Program-made: the position numbers and the translations under genes | Source of the DNA: Durusdinium trenchii | Taxonomy: Eukaryota; Sar; Dinophyceae; Suessiales; Symbiodiniaceae | Assembly: GCA_963970005.1 (NCBI GenBank) | Contig: CAXAMN010021112.1 | Coordinates: 81,122 to 145,121, forward strand | Direction: 5' to 3' | DNA: 64,000 nucleotides | In this document: one piece after another, positions 23,814 to 36,510 of the stretch | Layout: the number at the start of each line of letters is the position of its first letter | How positions within the stretch are numbered: position 1 is the stretch's first letter | The notes under the pieces: model-generated | What the model saw: the letters and a program-made list of their open reading frames with translations, nothing else | What the model was told of the DNA's origin: nothing | The model's database searches: none

Positions 23814-26316
23814 CGGTATATAGGCAGTGTTGATCCGCGAAGACATGCCCCTGAGCTCGTCGGTGGTGAACGTCATTCCGAATCTCAAAAGCATGGCTTT
23901 GTCATTAGTGCATCTGGGCTGATGCGCGTTTCGGTTGACTGCGTACGCTGTTTGACCTCTTTGAACAACTTAAATTTCTTAAAAGGTGTTGATCAACACG
24001 TCATGAGAGGAGTCATAATATATGTTCATATATGTATCTATATATATAATATATATATTTATCTCATCATGAGAAATTGGAAACACTATTTTGTGTAGAT
24101 TCGATCCAAGAACAAATTGGATTCCCATATACCTTGATGGATCTGGACCCCTTGCATGTGAGCCTAAGCAGCCAGCAGCCGATAGCTTCGATGGATCGGA
24201 TTTCCACTTGTTCTTCGCACAAAACGGCGGGTTGGAAGGTCTTTCTCTATACAAATTGGATCAAATTGGTGGGTTTCTTCTATGTTACAAGTAGTCGAGG
24301 GCATGGCTCCCACCCATATTACATCAGGTGCCTCTGCCCCGGAAGCCGCAGTCAACGTTCGGCGCCCACAGTAGCCCTTGTCATGATGGTGCCCAGTGTG
24401 CTGTCTTGAGTCTTGGGGCAAAGGCAGGAGGTCTCAGTAGGTCTTATGCTTCCTTCTCTGCATCACTTGGTCATGTAGACTGATGAATGAAGCACCCCCA
24501 GGCCTGCAGAGGTAAGCGTTCTGGATCCGGAGGGGGTTCTTGATCGACACTAACCAACAGAGAGAACCAAGAACCCTATATAGACCATCCCATGGGTACC
24601 TCAGTAGGGCCCTATAAGGACACTCAACCTCTTTCGGAAGGTCTGGGGTCGGCTTTGACGTTGCCACTTCACTTGCTTCCAAGCGTCGCCACTCGGGGGC
24701 GCGGAGTGCCCGGGCACAGTCTCTGTGGCAAGGGCGTGCCACAGCCTGGAAGTCCCAAAAGAGCACAGCACATTGCTGGTGGTTTGACATGGTTCCTGAA
24801 TCACTGAAGGGGTTGTGCCTCAATTCCACCACACCGGTTTGTGACGTGCCAAAATCACCTGCGTCTTCTATCACCTTGGGGTGTTTGGGGGGCACTCCCA
24901 ACAAAAGGCCTCCAACAGTGCCGCTTGCACATCGGAACCCACCTTAGGCGCTTGCAGGGAGTGAGGGATTCGTTGTCTTCAGCTCATAGGGTCCCTCTAA
25001 AATCCCTCAGACTCCCAGCAACGATCCCTCAGAATCCCCACGGGCGGCCCGACCTCAGGGTGTTTTCGAGGTCAAACCGGTCCAAGGACTCGCCCTACTT
25101 CAACCACAATGAGGACCATGGGCGAACATGATGGGCACCGGGACAATCAATCAGGACACCTCCAAACATGGCGAACATGCCACTAAATTTCACCTGATTG
25201 GTCTGAGTATGTCTGAATATTGTTGAGGACAGATCCAAATGTCCATGGAAAACCATAGACCACGTGACCGTTTGAGGCTCGCAGCCAGTGACTCGAAAGG
25301 CTTGGCTTGCAGACTGAAAAACATCCGATTTCGGGTCACAACTTGAAGAACCAGGTACCAGGACCTTCCTTCTGAGGTGTCTATAAATAGCCTCTTAGTG
25401 GTGATTCGGGGTGTCCAGAAACCACCGGGCTTGGAAGGTGCTGGTGGTTGAGGTCTTCATTTGAGAGATAGGTCGCCTGTCGCCTGACCCCTCCAAACAC
25501 CCATCCCAGGAAGAACCTGCTTGGGCACCTTCGAATTCCACGTCCCGTCCCGCTCCCCGTCGAGTGTCGACTGCAGCTCTCACTTCGAAGACTGCAGCTC
25601 TCCGAAACCGGGAAGAAGATAGAAATATCTGACCAAGAGCCAGGGGTTTACTTCACCCAGGATCAACCAAGGAACACCCGAAAAGAATAAAGTAACAAAC
25701 AAAAAACAACTTGTTCACAGAACCGCAGAAACAAAAAGAAAACAAAAGAACATCTATCGACCCGTTCGCACCACTTTGGGAAAACTCATTGCACATGAAA
25801 GAAATGGAAAGAACCCATTCCGGCCCGACCTGTCCAAACGACCGAAGTCTTTGCTCCATAGGCCGTCTGTGTGTGCACTGAAATAGGGTGACCTGTTGCA
25901 AGCAACCAAAACAGAAATCCCCTGGCCCTCAGAGCAAAGCAAGAAACATCGTCCTAACCTTTGGTGGTTCCGAGTCTCACTGGTCAGATTAAAATCAGCA
26001 GATTTCACATCCCACCATCTTCACATCCGATTCTCACCGATCGTCAGAGAACAATCGTATACAGATTGATGGATTTTATCAAATGGATCTTCACCAGAAT
26101 GTCATGAGACATGCATGTGAACCACCAGAGTCTCACATCCACACATCGATCTTCCCATTCCCAACATCCCGGACGCGACGAGTCCTCCCGTCCGGCTGCG
26201 CCTGGCGACTCCGTCCGGCACCTTGGAATGATCCGATCCCCGGAGGACGCGAACCGCAAGAAAATCCCGGTCGGATCAGTGAACCAAGACTTGGTGACAT
26301 TATTTACTATACAACA

Positions 26317-26415
26317 TATACCAGGACCCTCCTGTCAGGGTGCCCTGTCTGGAAGCCTAGGCCGGTAGTATGGGGTAGTCCAGCCAGGACACCCCGACAG
26401 GAGGGTCCAGGTATA
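26317..26415. mobile_element. Fold-back element with 20-bp inverted ends
   Basis: TATACCAGGACCCTCCTGTC (26317-26336) and its complement at 26396-26415 match in 19 of 20 positions. The inner AGGGTGCCCTG and CAGGACACCCC extend the pairing. Confidence 0.8.
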
Positions 26416-29400
26416 TAATGTACTATACTAAACTAAACTATACTATATAAAGGATACTCTAATCTACTAGATGTAAAATTATGTAATGTAATAGTGAACC
26501 AAATTCAGTTGATCTCAGGTGAATCGAGCCTGTCTTGCCCCCCCCCAGCTGAGCATGATCCTGGAAAAAGAGTGGGCAGTTGGAAACATGTCCGGAAGAA
26601 GGTATTAGACATTTGAAGGATGCATACAACATACATATTTCAATAATAACAAACATAATGAGCAACTGACACTCAAAGAAACACTTGTGGGCGGAAAGAA
26701 ATTACGCCATAAATATGGGCTTTCTCCGTCGTGCCAAGAGCTGGTGTGGTGCTCTCAACAGACAAAACTATGATGCACATACCCCTGCAGATCATGCGAT
26801 ATGCTTTGACGTGTGCGGTGTTGTCTCCGTGTGCGATCACGCTTGTTGGGTTGGTAGTTTCGGGGTGTCGAAGGTGCAGTTGGTACTACCAACACTAAAA
26901 TCTAGGCATCCAAACTGTTTCCACTCTTCATCCACAAAATTATCAGGCTTTCACATGGGCATGCGAATCGTGACAGGCCGACGTGTCACAAAGTCACAAG
27001 GGCTCAATAGCCGTGTCGCAGAACAAAAAGCAGCATCGCGTTGTCACTGTTGATTGGGACAGCTTTGCTACGCCATACGGCTTACAGCAATGCTTCACAT
27101 GATCTCGGCCGCTTGATTCTCGGCCAATATATAAACTCTTGATCAGCCAAAAAAAGAGCTACCGAGTACCACACCTCACTGTCACAGCAAGGCACCACTG
27201 CAGTAAGCTTTGACAACAAAACAAACATAATTGCTTCGGTTTGGAGCAGAATGCTGCATGATCCGAGATGACAATCAAAAAACACCTGTGGTTGGCCCTG
27301 CCTATATCAACTTCAACCTATATAGCCATCAAAAGCCTTCTCGCCGGTGTCTTTCAAAGCGGGGGTCAGAGTATTACTGGTAGGCCAACATGACGATGAC
27401 GATCACAACCTCAGGATCCGCACCCCAATTTAATGATGCCAATCCTCTTTAACAATGCTGCGGTGATGACAATAATCTATCAAGAATGATATATTTATGC
27501 AGGTAACGAACCACCTCCCGCCCCCCCAGCAACCGCCACAATTTATTTGCACGACACTTAATGATAATCTGTTGAAACAGACATGTGCAACACACGAAGA
27601 CGTTGTGAGATTGGTGAGAAGAAATAAGTGACAACGAACATAGCTGAGCAACAACTTGATAATATCAATCCAACAAGGGTGTGACTGCGACCATGCAAAC
27701 AATTTCATGAAACGCATGAAGAACACCATCCTATGGGCAACCCTAACTATGGATGCAAAACCCCACATGTCAAACGTGCGAATATCAAGCACGTGAATAG
27801 AAGCAAAAAGGAACACCAGGTGAAACCAGGTGACGCAGCTGCTACATACGCAGCATGCACTTCCAGAGATGAGGGTCTATCAGAAGGATCAAATAGTTTT
27901 GCTTATGAAACAGGCCAGCGTCACATGCCCAATAAAAATGTAATCCTGTCTTTGTTAATGGCGTTTCTTGTCTGCTCTCTTGTTTTTATGTATAGTTGCG
28001 TATAATATATATATATATATCTATATATTCTCCGTTCTGCCTACACTTTGCTTGACATCATATGGCGAGCACACGAAGATCAACCTTTTTTTCTGCGCTC
28101 CAGGCTAGCCATCTAGACCATCCTCATCCATCCTCTGAGTGAGATAGTTTGGTCCATCCCTGAACCACCTATAGTCCTAGTGATGGTTCTTCCATGCACA
28201 TGCTCCGTTCCCCCCGGACCCCCCGGAACCCACGCTGTCCCAGTCGCTCGGGCGAACGACGACGCTTCAAGGACGACTCGCCTGGACCGCGAGGCGAACG
28301 GTCGTGCCACGTGAGAAGAACACACAGCGCACGATCCGAAGACTCGCAAGAACAAACCGAAGACTTGCAAGAACAAACGAATATTGGAATATAACACATT
28401 TGGTTTGTTGATGGTGGTATGGTTATAAATAGTTTATCATCATTGCTTACATTCAAGCGTACATGCAAGCGTCTGGGACAGAACTTCTTGTGTGAAACAT
28501 CCAGCTTGCACTCGGTCAGTCCACCAAGTGTGTGGTGGTTAGTTTTATTGGTGATATACCGTACCTGGAGACCCTATCAACCAGAAACGAAGGGTTGTTC
28601 CAAGCTGGCAATTGAGATCCTTTATATAACCATTTTTGGGGGGGTGGAAATTGGAAACAAGTGGACACATCCATCTGTTTCTGGTTTTGGGAGTTTCCGG
28701 GTCTGTGAACAGTCAATTCCTACCTTCTGAGGACGGGGCTATTGGATCATGGGATGAATCAACTTATTGCTGTTGATGCCTTTCTTCTGAATAGTTGTCC
28801 CTTTTCAGGATGCATTTTGGCTTGGTTCGGTCTTTCTCCCACACAGTGCCTTCAAGTCACAAGTTCCTTTGTTCAAACTAGGCCGTTGGCCCATTTGATC
28901 GCTCATAGCTGGTCTGCAGGTGCATACCCAAAGAATCTCTATAGAGTCTACAGTTGTCTTGATCATCCATCGTTGCCATCCTTTTATTGGTCCCATAATC
29001 CCCTAATTTATGTTCCTTTGGTTGCTTCTGTCTCCCATGTTGCATCGAAGGTGTCAGGTGTCGCAGCAAAGCTGTGGAAAACCCTCCTGGTCTGACAATA
29101 CACAGCTGGGCTCCTCTATGGGCATGTTTATCAATATAAGCTCTGTCAATACATTCCAATAATTACATCCCCTCTGTACCATCTACTCTACAAATTGTGG
29201 GTATGGCCTTTGCATGTTTAGGATTGTTTAAACACTAGGACCCGGACCCAAGTCGTTGACACATGCAACACATCTGGACCATCCGTGCTGCGACTCTACT
29301 GCTGGTCACCAGGACAGTCCATTCTGATGATCCAAATGAATCATAATCATAAGATGTTGATCATCCCAGTCGAAGATGATGTCTTTCACTCCAAATATGC

Positions 29401-29528
29401 GGGGGTTATTTAACATCCTTATAGCTAGTTCGTTTATCAACACGTAAGCAACCCAGCTTTTCTCCACCCCCTTCATCCCCAGCCACCCATCGCCCGATCC
29501 GACCGATTCGGCCTTGGCCCTCGGAGAC

Positions 29529-29579
29529 CTTGGCCAAGGCGGTGTTGAGCAGCTGGAACTGCGTCAAACTGGGCACCGA
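29529..29579 (-). CDS. Repeat-gene exon: SVPSLTQFQLLNTALAK
   Basis: A 51-bp exon (17 codons, phase 0) encodes SVPSLTQFQLLNTALAK. Acceptor GAGAG (an alternative GAG lies 5 bases upstream), donor GTCTCC. V-P-S-L-T-Q-F-Q-x-L matches DTPTLLQFQAL at 40723-40776. Confidence 0.6.
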
Positions 29580-30217
29580 CTCTCCTCAGTCGGAAGGCTC
29601 GGTTGGAGAAGAAGCGGTGACTCAAATGGACCGCAAACCCCGCCGCAGAAAACGACCCGGAGATACCTGAAGTAATGTTATAAGCCGGTCGCCTGCAGCT
29701 CAGATTTCGTTTTTGCTATATATAATTGTACAACCGGGTCGGACCCTGCAGCCCGAAAATGTAAGAAGAGGTCGAACAAGGCGCGGTGTAGGCCAATGGT
29801 TTTTCAGGGAACAAAGCCGGTTCCGGTTCCAGACAATCTCCCGGATCGAGCTCAGAATCGATTCAGTTTGTTTCTCACTCGATCGACTCACTAAGATGGA
29901 AGTGGATGGCATGGTCCCGAAAGGAAGATTTCCTTTACAAACAGGGGGGTTTGCACTTCCATGTGATGTGTTCGGAGTGTAGTACTACCTCGATCCCTAA
30001 GGATCTGAAGATATCGATAGTCAGTCAGACAGACCTCCGATGGGGTCCTAAGGCGTGGGACTCCTGTTTGGAGACTCCATTGACCCCCCCGATTTCAGGA
30101 CTCCGCCTGTTTCGTACCATTCGGTGTCCGGGTGTCCCACAATCCTCCAGGCTTTGCCCATGAACAGGTGGTGCGCGGTGGTCTGCGTCGACTCGATGCT
30201 TTCAAGGATCGATCTGC

Positions 30218-30253
30218 TTTGCGTTGCACACGATCACGCAAATGGTGGAAATC
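30218..30253 (-). CDS. Repeat-gene exon: DFHHLRDRVQRK
   Basis: Encodes DFHHLRDRVQRK, followed in frame by ADRS. This resembles the L-x-x-x-V-x-x-K-A-D part of the family. Acceptor TGGCCAG; the donor is uncertain (GCAGAT taken here). Confidence 0.4.
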
Positions 30254-30431
30254 CTGGCCAGGCTCGCTGCGGCGACGCGAGGGGGGTGGCGGCGGGTGGG
30301 GGACAGAAAGCAATTAAAGGCACATGAAGGACTGGCCTGAGCTGGGCACCATCCCAACGAGCATGAATCTCCATGTTCCTGTTCCTGCGAACATTTCTGC
30401 CTAGCACCCTTCTGGAGAGCAGAATCAAACC

Positions 30432-30652
30432 GCCTCCAACTACCTCCGGAGAAGGTGGTTCGGGTGGGTGCCAGGAGGGTCTACATAACTACCTCCTGCG
30501 GGATGCGGTTTGGAGCCTTAGGTCTCACTCTCTCCTCCGATGAGAAGGATGCCCCTCATCAGCTCTGCCACACCCCACAAATTGAAGCACCACACCAACT
30601 GCAATCCAGCCTCATCCAGCCCAACCACCTTGTCAGGAGGGTAGTTGGAGCC
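30432..30652. mobile_element. Fold-back element, about 33-bp imperfect inverted ends
   Basis: GCCTCCAACTACCTCCGGAG onward pairs with CCACCTTGTCAGGAGGGTAG onward with few gaps. The 221-bp element contains GGGTGGGTGCCAGGAGGG. That motif recurs at about 7803-7820 and, reversed, at about 4050-4070. Confidence 0.65.
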
Positions 30653-30755
30653 TTTTTTTTGCATAAATATCAATAGCCTGTCACTTGGTGGCCATCTACA
30701 TCCATCTACCCAGACCAGACCATCCACGGCGATCTTCTCTTCCAAAAAAAGCCGC

Positions 30756-30812
30756 CTTCCAGTTGGGCACGGAGGTCACATCTGCTTTGCCGTTCAGAAG
30801 CCCGACCAGCGC
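30756..30812 (-). CDS. Repeat-gene exon: LLNGKADVTSVPNWK
   Basis: A 57-bp exon (19 codons, phase 0) encodes ALVGLLNGKADVTSVPNWK. Acceptor CGGTCAG, donor GCGGCT. G-K-A-D-V-T-S-V-P is the family core. A related unspliced-looking stretch, LNNALQGKASLFPHW, is at 31830-31880 but lacks a good acceptor. Confidence 0.6.
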
Positions 30813-30841
30813 CTGACCGACCCGCATGCCGGCTGATGCCC

Positions 30842-30914
30842 AGATGCCAAGGGGGGAGATACTGTGGGGTACGCCTGGAGATGCCAAGGGGGAGATACTG
30901 TGGGGTACGCCTGG
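30842..30914. repeat. Tandem duplication of a 36/37-bp unit
   Basis: The unit AGATGCCAAGGGGG then AGATACTGTGGGGTACGCC then TGG occurs twice in direct succession (30842-30878 and 30879-30914), differing by one G. Confidence 0.9.
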
Positions 30915-31505
30915 GAAGATTGACATGGAACCTGAAAACGGCATGGATTGAAAAAAAACATAGTTGTTTTAAGAGAAGCACCGAAGCATCGTGACCCACT
31001 GAAGAAAGGGGGGGCATGTGTTCGACTCGATCGGACTGATTGGGTCGACTCGAGACTCGAGCGGCCAAATGCAGTCGTTGGTTGATTCTGAAGGCAAACC
31101 TTGCACGAAAATCCCTGAAACATTGCAGACCTAATGGCATACCAATGGACTCACATGACAAATCCACAAACACTACCCCGGTGACTGTTCAGCGAAGAAT
31201 ACAGCAAGGGCCTGGTTCGTCCAAAATCGTCATACGGAGCATTTCCAGGATTCCTACAAAGACCATCAAAGACCTTTGTTCAGGCCGTGCCCAAACCACC
31301 ACAGAGTATCAAGTTCGGTCACAAACTGAAGACCAAGGAGTTATATACTGAGTTCCAATGCCAACAAGGGATATGTTATATATTTACTCCTGAACTGCCA
31401 GCACCTTTGGAATAGCTATCCAACCAAATGCACCAGGTCCAGCATGGTTCAGCACTCCTAAACCCAAGCCAAGAAGTGGGATGGCAGGCTGCGGTCCATC
31501 TGTGC

Positions 31506-31544
31506 CTGCAACTCTTCTTTGGTTGCGACAGTGTTGGCATTGGC
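31506..31544 (-). CDS. Repeat-gene exon: ANANTVATKEELQ
   Basis: A 39-bp exon (phase 0) encodes ANANTVATKEELQ. Acceptor GGCCAG, donor read as GCACAG. The open frame continues to AQMD, with another GC at exon end 31493. It is the first member on the downstream side of the spliced-leader gene relic. Confidence 0.5.
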
Positions 31545-32477
31545 CTGGCCGCTTTTGACGATCGAAAGGGGACCCGCTCAGTAGCTGCGGCACGATGCAT
31601 ATCGTTTCTTTCCATAAACACAAAAGCAAACATAGGGAACACCAAACAATAGGACAATTTGTCATGCTTGTAATCTAGCCATAGCCACATTCAAAAGCTG
31701 AAGGAGAGTGATCTTGAAATCATGGATCAGCTGAAATTTTCGCTGAGTCTCACTATTCTAGTACACACACACACAAACACTAATAACTTAAAACTTAAAA
31801 GGAAACACCTTAATTCGACAACCCAAGGCCAGTGCGGGAAAAGCGAAGCCTTGCCCTGCAAGGCGTTGTTCAACACCATGATGGCAGCGCGTGAGGGCAT
31901 ATCCTGGCGGATAAGACAAAGGACCACATGATTTGGTCAATGTTTGCCAAATGACTTTGTCAATGCTCTGGAAGTTTCCGTCTTGTGGATCAAACACATT
32001 CAAACACCATTTCCTGAGATGTGCCTCTCCTTTCTAAAAGAACCTCAACCCAGATTGCTGTCACCATTTCAGACATGGGAACCCATCGTGCTGCGGGCCA
32101 AATTCTCAAAGAGCTTAGAATATCTGTGCAAACCAACACAACTTCGTCACAACCTCAAAACAACCTCAAAACAACCCCCAACTGGCCCACAAAGGTTACG
32201 TACAAAAAAATTGCTTAAACTTTACGGGCCAGCCTTGCTTTGAAATGCAATGTCACATCATGTCATAACCATCCTGAAAAAATACGACATGCATCTCAAA
32301 TGCATCTTTGTTACACCCACCGACCATCTTAATAGCAAGACTCAACTCTCTACACGTTACTAATTGAGACCACTGAGGACTGGGGACCGAGGACCCAATG
32401 CCCTCTTGCAGTAGGAGACCATGCCAAACCAGCGGTCGTGGTGGTTAATCGACAAACCAAATCGTCTCTTTTCGGGG

Positions 32478-35244
32478 CTATTCATTGACACCAATTGGAG
32501 GGCCCTGGGTATGAGTCATAAACTGATGAGGCATTGAAAATTGAAAATCAAGCGGAGTCATGGCGATGGTCGTGATCTCAGTACGCTCTGGCTTCACGGG
32601 AGGAGACTCAACGATGTTCTCGCCAACAAACAGAGAAGGAGTCTCAAGGAACTCATCATCCGATATATGGTCCGGCTTCCAGGAAAAGCGAGATGGATCC
32701 CTGGTGGCAGCGAACACAAAGCATTTGGCGGACAGCTCCCAAAGAAGAGCAAGCATGAACAATGCCTTGCGACCTCCATACACACGGGGTTTTGGAGACG
32801 GTTTGCCACGCTTCGGCCAGAAGACCTTGTCGGAATGCTGATCACATGGATCATGAAAATCATATAAAATCATCAGAGTCATCAGGATCGTGTGAGGAAG
32901 GAGCTTCAATCATATCCTGTCCGACATCAGATTGATCTTCACTGGACAGTTCGCAATGGAAGAGCGCATTCCGAAACTTCTTAGAGAGAGGATCAAAAGA
33001 GCCAACGCGCATCACAACACCTGTACCTTGATTAAAATTGTACGGAGCGTCAATCTTTTGACCATTTCGAAAGAACTTGAAGTCAGCCAAGGGATGCTCT
33101 GCGACGTACGTGGAATGCCAGACCTCAAACCCATTGAAAGCTGAGCGCCATGTGAGAGAGACTTGAAAACCTTCTTCCAATTTCTCAAGAGGCTGCACAT
33201 CAAAGACAACGCCGTTGATTTGCGGAAAGTCATTGGAGCTCAAAGCAATGGTTTTGCAGGACACAAAAGTACCCGCAGTCATGCAGCCATTCAAAGCGGC
33301 AAAAGTCTGGCGAGATTTTCCAATCAAAGGCTGACAGGAGTTGTACTCACCACCACGAGACTTGACAGATCCAACAACACAAAGAATAGACTCATTGATG
33401 GGAGAGCTTGAGTTGATGGCCTGCATGATGGTATACGCCAAGGTGAGAGGTTTGGAAGAACCACCAACAGATGCCAGAACCTGGGCGTATGAAACCGTAG
33501 TTTGAACCTCAACATCAGGTTGGGACAATGGATGATAAGAGGCATTGATCTTGTCATAGAAGACAAAATTGGCAGCCTGGTGTTCTGAGAGCAATCCTTC
33601 ACGGTATTCCAACACCATACGCAGAAACTGCACACCTTTCAAACTTCCAGCATCATTAGCCTGGACACACAGCAAGCCATTCTCACTCAAATGCTGCTTA
33701 GCAAGGCCAATCACAATCAGGTGGTACAACTCGCCTGAACCGGGTTCAGAATATTTGTCAAGGAAAAGAGCAAGACGCTTCAAGCAATCAGAAACACCAT
33801 CATTTCCCGTCGAAACACGATTGGAGTCACCCGAAGCCAGAGAGCTCCAAAAGGCATTGAACAAAGGCGTAGAGGCATCAGAAAAAAACGGCACGAACCG
33901 TCGATCTGTAGAAGCTCATCTTGAGACTTGGAAGGTACTTGAGATCATCAGGCTCAGATGGTTCAGTCTCAGAAGGAAGTGGATGAGGTTGGCGAACTTC
34001 CTGAGACACAGCCACAGGCTGAAAAGACTTTCGTTTTGTTGGGAAATGCACCACCAGCATGACAAATGAGACGAAGACAATCACACCTGTAACGGCACGT
34101 GCGTCAAACAGGGTTTCGGACGGTAAAACTGGCAAAGTAGTCGTGGAAGAGGTGGTTTGCAGCTCGACAAGGTTGGGCATTGCCTTAGGCTGGAGGATGA
34201 AGTCCTGGGCGGCAACTGGTGCTGCAGACCGTGGAAGTTCTCCAAGTAAAGCTGGGGCTTCCGCTTGACTTTTGTCCAAAATGGTAATGGAGGGCTCATA
34301 AGGAACAGGTTCGACATGATGTTCCGAAAGAGACTGCCCACTGACCACCATCTCAATGGTGGTTTTCTTGAGAATCAACTGAGGGGGCGAACGATCCCCC
34401 TTCTGGTGATCGGAGGAAGCTTGCGAGACAGCTGACATGAGGCGGAAGGCCTCAGAAAAATCCTCGTGGGTTTCCAGCAAAGAGGATTCATCGCCAAGAC
34501 CGTCGACCAGTAGGCGAGGTACCGGCCTCGAAGTAGTGCTAAAGGAACTCTTCATTAAGGCGAAAGCCTTATCGAAAGATTCCACTGACTGTTGTGCAAG
34601 TACCGGTGGATCAGAAGCTCGCTGTGTGGTTTGAAGATACTCAACCTCCTCAATGAGTTGAACACGCCTGACACGCAAGATTTGACCACCGTCACCGTAG
34701 GCACATGAAGTTCCTGAGTGGTCAGCAGGAGAATCCAAAACTGGCAATGGAGGCACTGCAAAATCCAGCTCATTGGAGTGCGTACGAGCATGATCAGGAA
34801 GATTAGGAGTAGTGGTAACTTCAACCCCCTGGTACTGCCCATTGTCAAAAGAACGATCGTCAAAAACCGGCTGGCGTTCCTGACCGATTGCATTGCGCTC
34901 AACGAGAGGCAAGCCAAGCGTCTGGAGTAGGTTGTTGACAACCTCACCTGGTGGAATCACGGCCGCAAGTCCTTCAGGCTTGAGTGGCGAGATACAATGA
35001 GCGACACACTCTTGCAAACGTAGAATTGAAGTGACGGTTGCAAGAAGTCTGGAAGTATTCCCTGAGTGACCTGAGCAAGCAGCGCTGAAGGCGGGATGCG
35101 ATCACCCAAATTTTTGGCACACTCGTCAACGAAATTCATGTAGCACGTATGCTCACAATTGTGCGCGAGCGAAGCTGTGACAAGAACGAAGGCAACTAAA
35201 GGCGTTGCGCCCAAGCGGCGGTTCCCAGAGCTGATACATATCAT
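32478..35244 (-). pseudogene. Frameshifted, intron-free gene behind a spliced-leader relic; unrecognised membrane protein
   Basis: First ATG after the spliced leader is at 35244. Segment 1 (35244-34957) starts with a hydrophobic signal-like stretch (PLVAFVLVTASLAH) and a Cys pair (CEHTC). Segment 2 (about 35070-33878, entered by a change of one frame) has a second Cys motif (LQECVAHC), a long Ser/Pro/Glu-rich part, a likely transmembrane helix (AVTGVIVFVSFVMLVVHF) and a basic start to its inner side. Segment 3 (about 33900-32860) is a globular region of about 345 residues. Segment 4 (about 32909-32478) holds another hydrophobic stretch (ALFMLALLWELSAKCFVFAA). Segments 2 and 3 are separated by one extra T in a 7-T run (33882-33888). 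No introns are needed across 2.8 kb, in contrast to the flanking minus-strand gene. I do not recognise the protein. The breaks could be true decay or, for the T-run, an assembly error. Confidence 0.65.
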
Positions 35245-35322
35245 GACCACAAGTGTAATCCAAACGGTACTTGTGAATGCAATCAGATGAGATGCAGAAT
35301 AGGCGCGAGACCTAGCAGTCTT

Positions 35323-35344
35323 CTTGAGCCAAAATGGCTACGGA
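35323..35344 (-). other. Dinoflagellate spliced-leader (DinoSL) relic
   Basis: Minus strand reads T then CCGTAGCCATTTTGGCTCAA then G, a full match to the 22-nt leader that dinoflagellates trans-splice to the 5' end of nuclear mRNAs. It is followed by AAGACTGC, not by the GT donor an SL RNA gene would have. It is therefore the exon-joined form found in mature mRNA. It lies 78 bases upstream of the first ATG of the broken gene at 32478-35244. Genomic copies of joined leaders are known in dinoflagellates as marks of mRNAs recycled into the genome. Confidence 0.93.
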
Positions 35345-36510
35345 AAAAACAAACAAACTATAAACACCAAAGCCCAAACTGAACCAAAACAACTCGATAG
35401 GCGAAAACGCAAAACGAAAGGTGTGAATTTGATCAAATCGGATTTGCCAAATGGGTTCGATGGCCGGGAAATGAACGACGCGGCCGTTATGAAATGATGT
35501 GGATGTGGTTGGATTTCCGCAACGGCGATGTAATCAAAATGTACTTTGCCAAAACTTGGCCCAGGGCCCGGGGCAGTACGCATATCGGTCTGCACTGAAT
35601 ACTTGCGTGGTGTCTTTGTTTGAATCCAAGACTGAAAAAGGCTATTGGTTTTCACTCTTTGCATATGTGGGGATAAACTGTTGTTAGTTGTTTTGAGTAC
35701 AGTTGCTTTTTGGTGTTGTAAAATTGTTCTGAATTTGTTACGCGCCGACTTGGGACCATGAAACTGCAAGTTCACTCCATATGATTCCTGGATCTTTTGG
35801 TTTAGGAATCACATCCGTTGGGTAGCACTACACATGGTTCATAAAAGTGCAACAGACATCACGCAATGTAGGACCCCAAACGCACGCTGTGTACATCTGT
35901 GTACTGATGAATATATATATATATACACATATACAGGGTTCTTGCAAGGGTATATATCTTTATATATCCTCTGTTCTTTGCCGCTGGGAACATTTGCCGA
36001 ACATTTGATGGAGAAATGATGTCTATAGAGTGCCTGGCAAAAGGAAACGCATCTATATATATAGGAAATGATTTGGCAAAGGCGTTTCTATAAAGAATAT
36101 AAATGCACAGTCAGATCGCAAAAAATCATTTGAGGGATGGACAAGTGAAGCCTTTATGAAGTGATGAAGCCAGATCTCAATAGAAGCAACAAGAGATCGT
36201 GATAAAGTGCAACACCAGGTCAAGGAAAGAAAATGCTGGGATAACAGAGTTTCACTATACAATGCAAAACCAGATAAAGATAGGACGCTTTCCACGCCTG
36301 TGGCCTTGACAGCCCTTTTGCCGGGTTTCGAATCTGCCGTCTGGCACCCTCTCCGCCAACCCTTTTTTACTGGTTTCAAACAAGGGCTTGGCGAAGGACG
36401 CCTTCCACACCTAGTGACTTGTTGATGTTGCCCACTTCTGTGCATTCTGTTTTGAGCTGATGGCCACTGCGTGCAGAACACCACGTCTCCACTGCTCCAC
36501 CGTTTCGCAC

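Larger units (their letters stand above)
22150..29528. other. Long stretch without a firm gene
   Basis: It contains the MITE at 23725, the fold-back at 26317 and TA microsatellites. Weak minus-strand exon hints: MTFTTDELRG (about 23865-23895), VPGHSAPPSGDAWKQVK (about 24665-24722), MEQRLRSFGQ before GTCGGG (about 25835-25865). GC-rich islands at 26170-26270 and 28200-28320 read open on both strands and could hold exons of either orientation. Confidence 0.35.

Noticed and set aside
23466..24098. Plus-strand frame of 210 codons
   Set aside because: It runs through a MITE (23725-23813) and ends in a TA microsatellite; no coding pattern.
28200..28390. Plus-strand Arg/Ser-rich frame (SR-protein-like)
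   Set aside because: The minus strand is equally open and GC-rich DNA gives Arg by chance; no RNA-binding motif nearby.
33882..33900. Programmed -1 frameshift (T TTT TTC before TGA)
   Set aside because: The heptamer is a valid slip site, but the downstream frame is +1, not -1, relative to the upstream one.
35365..35400. A second, decayed spliced leader upstream of the first (TTTTGGTTCAG on minus)
   Set aside because: Only about 9 of 12 bases match, in AT-rich DNA; too weak.
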